Positions 59,464 to 64,000 of a stretch of DNA of 64,000 nucleotides are shown here, piece by piece. The notes below the pieces were generated by a model. It was not told the DNA's origin. It did no database searches and saw only the letters and a list, made by a program, of their open reading frames with translations. The translations under genes and the position numbers were made by a program. The DNA is from Lepidurus packardi. Its lineage: Eukaryota; Arthropoda; Branchiopoda; Notostraca; Triopsidae. The DNA is taken from positions 1 to 64,000 of the forward strand of contig JAKZAN010000198.1 in assembly GCA_023053545.1 (NCBI GenBank), read 5' to 3'. Within the stretch, counting starts at the first letter, position 1. Each line of letters starts with the position of its first letter.

Positions 59464-60539
59464 ATGGGTCTCCCCGAAATCACCCTCCCCTACAACAACA
59501 CTCTTCAGGCCATACTACACAATGAGTACGTCAGATACAAATCCAAAGGTATCAAATACAAATACTCACTATCTTTAGGCATTAACAACCTCTCCATTGC
59601 CTTCACGATCCTTGTACTCTATTTCTATGGCATGCACTCATTCTTGCTGGCAGCTTGGCCTTCGTTGCTGTCTCTTGGCAATGGTAACCATTTCCTACAT
59701 CACCTATCCCCCTGCAGAACGATGTCTCTTTGTATTACTGCTAATGGCCGCTAATCTTTTGCCCCTGATCATCTACAATACCGGATTCATGTTGATCTAC
59801 AAACTGGGGCTAGGAATTTTCGAAAAAGACAGGATCTCTGCGTCTCCATGGCCTTGGTCGACTGACCCTAAGAATTGGAGACGATTTCTATCCAAAACCA
59901 CCAGCAGAGTCTTAGCAAATATTTTCGTAGGTCAGCTTCTGCTACTAATAGTGTTTTCCCAGCTTAATTTTCATTACAAGTTCTCGCTAGCAGAGTTTCC
60001 AGGTAATTTCTTGAACTTTACTGACCCTATCTGCAGATATCGGAACCCATGTATGGCAGGTACTTGTCTTCCTCCTCGTAGAGGACACGGTTGCTACATT
60101 TACACACTCGAGTCTGCATAGTAAAAACCTCTACTACCTGCACAAGCAGCACCACGAATATACCAATACGATATCGGTAGGGGCTGAATACGCCAGTATT
60201 TGGTAGTTTATCTTCTCGAATGCCGCTCCTTCTGGATCTGGCTTCTTCTTACTGAATAAGATTTACCCGGTGCATCTGTCTACGATTATGATTTGGGTAG
60301 CTCTTCGGGTGTTCGAGACCACAAACGTGCACTCAGGATACGAGTTCGGGTGGAGCCCATTCGGTTTGTTACCCCTGAGTGCGAGTTCGGAATACCATGC
60401 ATTCCACCACAGCCACAACTCGGGGAATTACTCTTCATTTTTTGTGTTCTGGGACAACGTGTGTGGTAACAATGGAGACTACTATAAATGGAAGCACGAA
60501 GAAGACAAGAGGCGATAGGGAGTGGCTTCTAAATCTTGA
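59464..60539 (+). CDS. Fatty acid hydroxylase / sterol desaturase family enzyme
   Basis: 325 aa after introns of 30, 34 and 34 nt, exact frame to TGA 60537-60539. Four to five hydrophobic segments (LSIAFTILVLYFYG, LFVLLLMAANLLPLI, VFLLVED) surround the histidine boxes of a di-iron membrane oxygenase: HSSLH (HxxxH), HKQHH (HxxHH) and FHHSH. Spacing matches C-4 methylsterol monooxygenase and related ER enzymes (C5 desaturase, alkylglycerol monooxygenase are alternatives). UAG 60204-60206 falls at the conserved Glu after the second box (SIWEF). It probably oxidises a sterol or lipid in the ER. 166 bases downstream of the PTP stop. Confidence 0.85.
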
Positions 60540-60855
60540 ACGTCTATTAATCTAATTTATTCAAATAAAATAAGATCTAATTTGATTCGAGAGGATACAT
60601 GTATAGGAAACCTCAGAGTCTTAGAGGATAAAAATATGATCATTAAAGGTACGCAAGTGCCGTGCTGCCAGGGCGGGAAGTATCATTCCTTAGTACAGCA
60701 CACCCCCGAGGCCAACTTCTTACTGTCTGCATCCATATGAGACTTCCTCTTGTCTCTCCTCTCTTGTTTAAATAGTCAGACTGAAAGAACAGTGTCTGAA
60801 GGTTAACTCCTTGATCTACCGATCTACTGATTCCTCAAATCTACCCACCATGGTT
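60540..60855. other. Convergent intergenic region
   Basis: 316 bases between the convergent ends of the hydroxylase gene and the right-edge kinase gene. AT-rich, with an AATAAAA-like stretch just past the hydroxylase stop; no gene recognised. Confidence 0.45.
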
Positions 60856-63800
60856 TCACAGTAAGAACACGTGGACTGCTCTCCTGTATGTATTTGATTG
60901 ATTGACAGCACAACTACTAACATCTGAAAGGTATTCGAATACTACTTCCATATATAATTTTGTATAAGCAATTATTTTTGCCATATTCTTTGAAGCACAA
61001 GCACTCACTAGTCCTATTTTTATGGCTATTTGAGCGCTGTTATCACTTCTGATTTTATAGTTTCCGACTTCCGCATAGTTTATGCTCGCATTGTCTTCGC
61101 CCATGCCATCTTTATCATCCCCCTAACTTCTTAATCTTTTTCCTCCTTCTGGTCTTCTTTCGGGGTTTTCTTTCTGCATTCTCTTGAGTATTGAGCCTAC
61201 TTCCCAAGACTCCTCAGACTCAGAAGTTTAATGTTCGAAAGCATATCTTTATCTTTATCCTTAAGCTTATCATTGTGTGTTTCCCCTTTGCTACAAAAGT
61301 AAATCGATAAGCCAAACTTACCTTGCTGGAAAGCTGCTCGTGCTTTCATTACAGTCTACTGCGCTTCATATTAAGGATATTTTTTAACTGACTCCTCAAT
61401 CAAATTCAATAAATTCCAAGCCAGGGACACTTTACTTGATGCTAGAAGCCAGTTCACAATTCGCAAGTAAGTATCCACCATTGTGCTACATAATGTTGTT
61501 ACTCTCTACAAGTGTTGCTAGAGATGTTTCACATACTGAGCTAGACTTCCCATCTGTTCGTATATAACAAATCCTTATCGGAAACATTGGTATCTTGCTA
61601 ACTTTCTCTTCTGCGTGTCATTATTGATCTTGACTCTGCATGCCTTCGACACTATCCCCCAGTATGTCTAGTCCCAACTCTGATCGATTGTTTTGTGACC
61701 ACAAGAAACCAATCCCTTCGCCCAGTGAGTAGTGATGATTCTCAGACAATCCCATACATTGACAGGACCGAAACAGCTAGAATTTTCCAGGAGGCCTAGA
61801 AGTTCCTCCACCTGACTCTGAGAATATCCAGAGAAGATCGAAACTCTCAGGTTAATGAGCATTACAATGAATGAAGATACGTCAGTATGCTGAATTTTGG
61901 ATTTCAGGAAAATGTTAAAGCTCAGATCCCAATATTTGTGCGCAAGCCCAATCTCTCCCACGAAAATATAGGCTCTAGCCAGGATGATTGTCTCCAAAAG
62001 ATGAGAAAATATGGGTCTACACTGGCTTAAGTTCTCATGGTGTTCCTTCAGAAACTGATCAACATATTCTTTGTTCTGCTGAGAGATGTAATTATCTAGA
62101 GTGTAAATTTTATTCCTGAGATTACTCGGCTATTGAGGATCAGCCATAGTCTTGGGTCGGCTGAGGATGTTTGAGATATACTAAGCTTCCGACCCTAAAT
62201 CCTTCACATGTGAGTTGAGCAAGCAGAGGAACCTGTAGTAGTCAGACTGACCCCTATAGTTTCTGAGGCAATTCATTACTTCGGCCTTGATCCGAAACCA
62301 CAATTTTTAAATCTAACAGCCACTATTTTCCGCATCAAAAAATTAAACCATCATGGTATACAACTAAGCACGATTACAACGGTTTTCGTTCGGGTCGAAA
62401 TGGTAGCTGTCGAAGTACCTCTACATGACCAATCTGATCTTCGCATGGCAGTTTTTATCATCCATGATTCTGAAAATAAACAATAGGTTGGTGTATTGAG
62501 TCGTTAGATCCCAACTGTGGGCTAAGTGACCGCAACTCTCCAAATCAATAGCCCTTAACTGCCAATACTATGCCTTTTTCCAGTCCCCCTGCCTGAGCAA
62601 GCAGCGACTCATCTCGCTCATGACTCTGGATTTGCTTGAGTTGACGGAACAGCCTTGCTGGGAGCTATAGTGGCGCAGGAACTACTCACACAGTTTTTAT
62701 CCCTTCTGATACTCATAGAGGTTAAGAAGACTCTGTATGAGCAGGATTTCATATTTGTTGAGATCAGAGAGTTTGTTTTTCTTGCATATTTTGAAACACT
62801 CTGTATAATAGTTTAATGAGAAAACAAGGTCTTCCTTATCTTCCACTTTTTTCTTGAGTATCTTCATTCTTTCCTCGCCAGTATTGGGAAAGCCTTGGAA
62901 CTCCCAACGCCCCAGCTGATCCCATTACTTCTTCTTTTCTGCCTGCGCCTCCTTCTAAATATACCTGCTCACGATAATATCCGTGTGGTCTACACTGAAG
63001 AGAGTGTTTGCCAGGAGCTGCCATGCTTTCAGTTCCCTCGCACCCAGATCCTTGAGAACATCGCCTTATTCTAGCTATTTGAGAATCTTCTCGTGAAATT
63101 TCTGCCTGTTCTATCGATTCAAAGTCCTGGCTTGCATCAATTATGCGAATATCCTCCGGACCCTAATTTGTCGTGAGTCAAACTCGGTCTGCTCTAGCTT
63201 GAGTTTTTCTATGCTAGATACTATAGAAAGCAGTTCTTTGGGATCGCACCGATCGAAATCCTCAATAACTGCATCGAAGTACATACACATTACAATCAAT
63301 ATCGATCGCTGCTATTTACTATACACACACGGGTCTCTTTTGAGTTGCGAGTAAACACCGTGGAGTAGTTGTTTAGCCTCTCTGCACATAGCTACCCGGT
63401 TCATGCCACAGACTAGCCGAATAATCTCGTTCAGCTTTAAAGTGCCTTTATTGGGGACTTAGATGTTGGCAACCCTGCCGAAGATCTCCATGACTTTCTC
63501 TCTGAAATTAGGGTCTACTGATGTTTTTCGGAATATAAACTGAAAGAGCCTCCGGTCAAGAGAGGCGTAGTCATGATCAGCTACCTCCTTAATGTTGATT
63601 CCAAATAGATCACTGAATATCTATCTGAGCTACTCGTAATATATATCCATCTGCTTTAGACTCGCCTACGACTACTAGCTATTCAGGAAACTATCAGAAG
63701 CTTGACTAAGTATTACCATGAATGGATTAGTATCACCTTTCTTCATTTCCAAGATAGTTCGCTTCAGACCATGCATGTCATTGTAGTACAAGTCAACTGC

Positions 63801-64000
63801 TACCAGCCCTTGCGGACAGCTCTTCAGCATTTAGTGACTCATAAAGCGTGTTGTGCCCTCCCTATAGGTTGATGTCTTCTGACCTGGGTCTTCTTCCACA
63901 AAGCAGCTAATCCCGAAGTCTGTGAGCACCATTCGCTATCGAGAAGGGCTGAACAGAATGTTTCCAGGCTTAACATCTTTGTGGACTATATGAAACAGGT
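60856..64000 (-). CDS. Protein kinase with long helical C-terminus (5' end off window)
   Basis: The gene runs off the right edge; about 1,000 codons of its 3' part are present, ending at TGA 60856-60858. The edge holds the end of a kinase domain: IVHKDVKPGN, LTDFGIS, and an APE-like GTTRFMSHEML in which the Glu is UAA (63831-63833). The rest is helical and repeat-like, with TPR-like stretches (WQLRAIDLESCGHLAHSW, ILARAYIFVGEIGLAHKYW), then an acidic linker (SESEESWEVGS) and a helical tail. An intron of about 59 nt near 61,265-61,325 was needed for the acidic linker frame. Kinases with large helical tails are common in ciliates; function unknown. About 45 UAR codons. Confidence 0.75.

Noticed and set aside
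60856-61104. Small separate gene at the left end of the right-edge kinase
   Set aside because: The frame connects upstream through the acidic linker once an intron of about 59 nt is removed, so it is read as the kinase gene's C-terminus.

Overview
The window is the left end of a ciliate macronuclear chromosome. It opens with about 34 copies of the C-strand telomere repeat CCCCAA (1-203). The first gene ends only about 205 bases inside the repeat. Thirty protein genes then follow on both strands, usually 90-400 bases apart, and I see no transposon, insertion sequence, rRNA, tRNA or CRISPR array. Introns are GT-AG and mostly 22-62 nt. Nearly every gene contains in-frame TAA and TAG and ends at TGA, so TGA appears to be the only stop.

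TAA/TAG (UAR) reads best as glutamate, not the glutamine of Tetrahymena and Paramecium. UAR falls on the kinase alpha-C Glu (46335), the kinase APE Glu (63831), the kinase hinge Glu in three kinases, the GGGE of Mn superoxide dismutase (20139), the EPY motif of a USP9X-type deubiquitinase (8278) and the conserved Glu of a sterol-desaturase-family enzyme (60204). Inside one giant gene, UAR codons sit in the same repeat column as GAG/GAA. With C4A2 telomeres this points to an oligohymenophorean of the peritrich type (Vorticella, Carchesium, Campanella, Opisthonecta), where UAR=Glu is known. The species is not identifiable from this sequence alone.

Layout. 0.4-6 kb: kelch-BTB protein, SHIPPO-repeat ciliary protein, B-box/coiled-coil protein. 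6-19 kb (minus strand): a USP9X-like deubiquitinase of about 2,630 aa, an IQ-motif protein and an unrecognised protein. 19.7-27.3 kb: mitochondrial MnSOD, a small membrane protein, an ER thioredoxin-fold protein without CxxC, a coiled-coil protein, an unrecognised basic protein and a Prp39-like HAT splicing factor. 27.4-33.9 kb (minus): a giant 2,146-aa protein I do not recognise, with alpha/beta modules flanking irregular W-x-V repeats. 34.2-39.7 kb: an unknown protein, a pseudokinase-MORN fusion and an importin-alpha-like armadillo protein. 39.8-48.1 kb: a Schlafen-type AlbA_2 protein, a heat shock factor, a kinase-LRR-UBR-box fusion and a GSK3 kinase. 48.5-60.5 kb: coiled-coil membrane protein, prefoldin 3, glutamate-cysteine ligase, AGC kinase, Ku80, protein tyrosine phosphatase and sterol-desaturase-family enzyme. 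60.9-64 kb: the 3' part of a large kinase that runs off the right edge.

There is no operon logic: these are independent nuclear genes. Five kinase-like genes and one tyrosine phosphatase lie in the right half. The most unusual items are the giant W-x-V repeat protein, the kinase-LRR-UBR fusion, the pseudokinase-MORN fusion, and a Ku80 gene whose frame is interrupted at seven homopolymer runs. With a single stop codon, chance open frames over 100 codons are common here, so length alone was not accepted as evidence.
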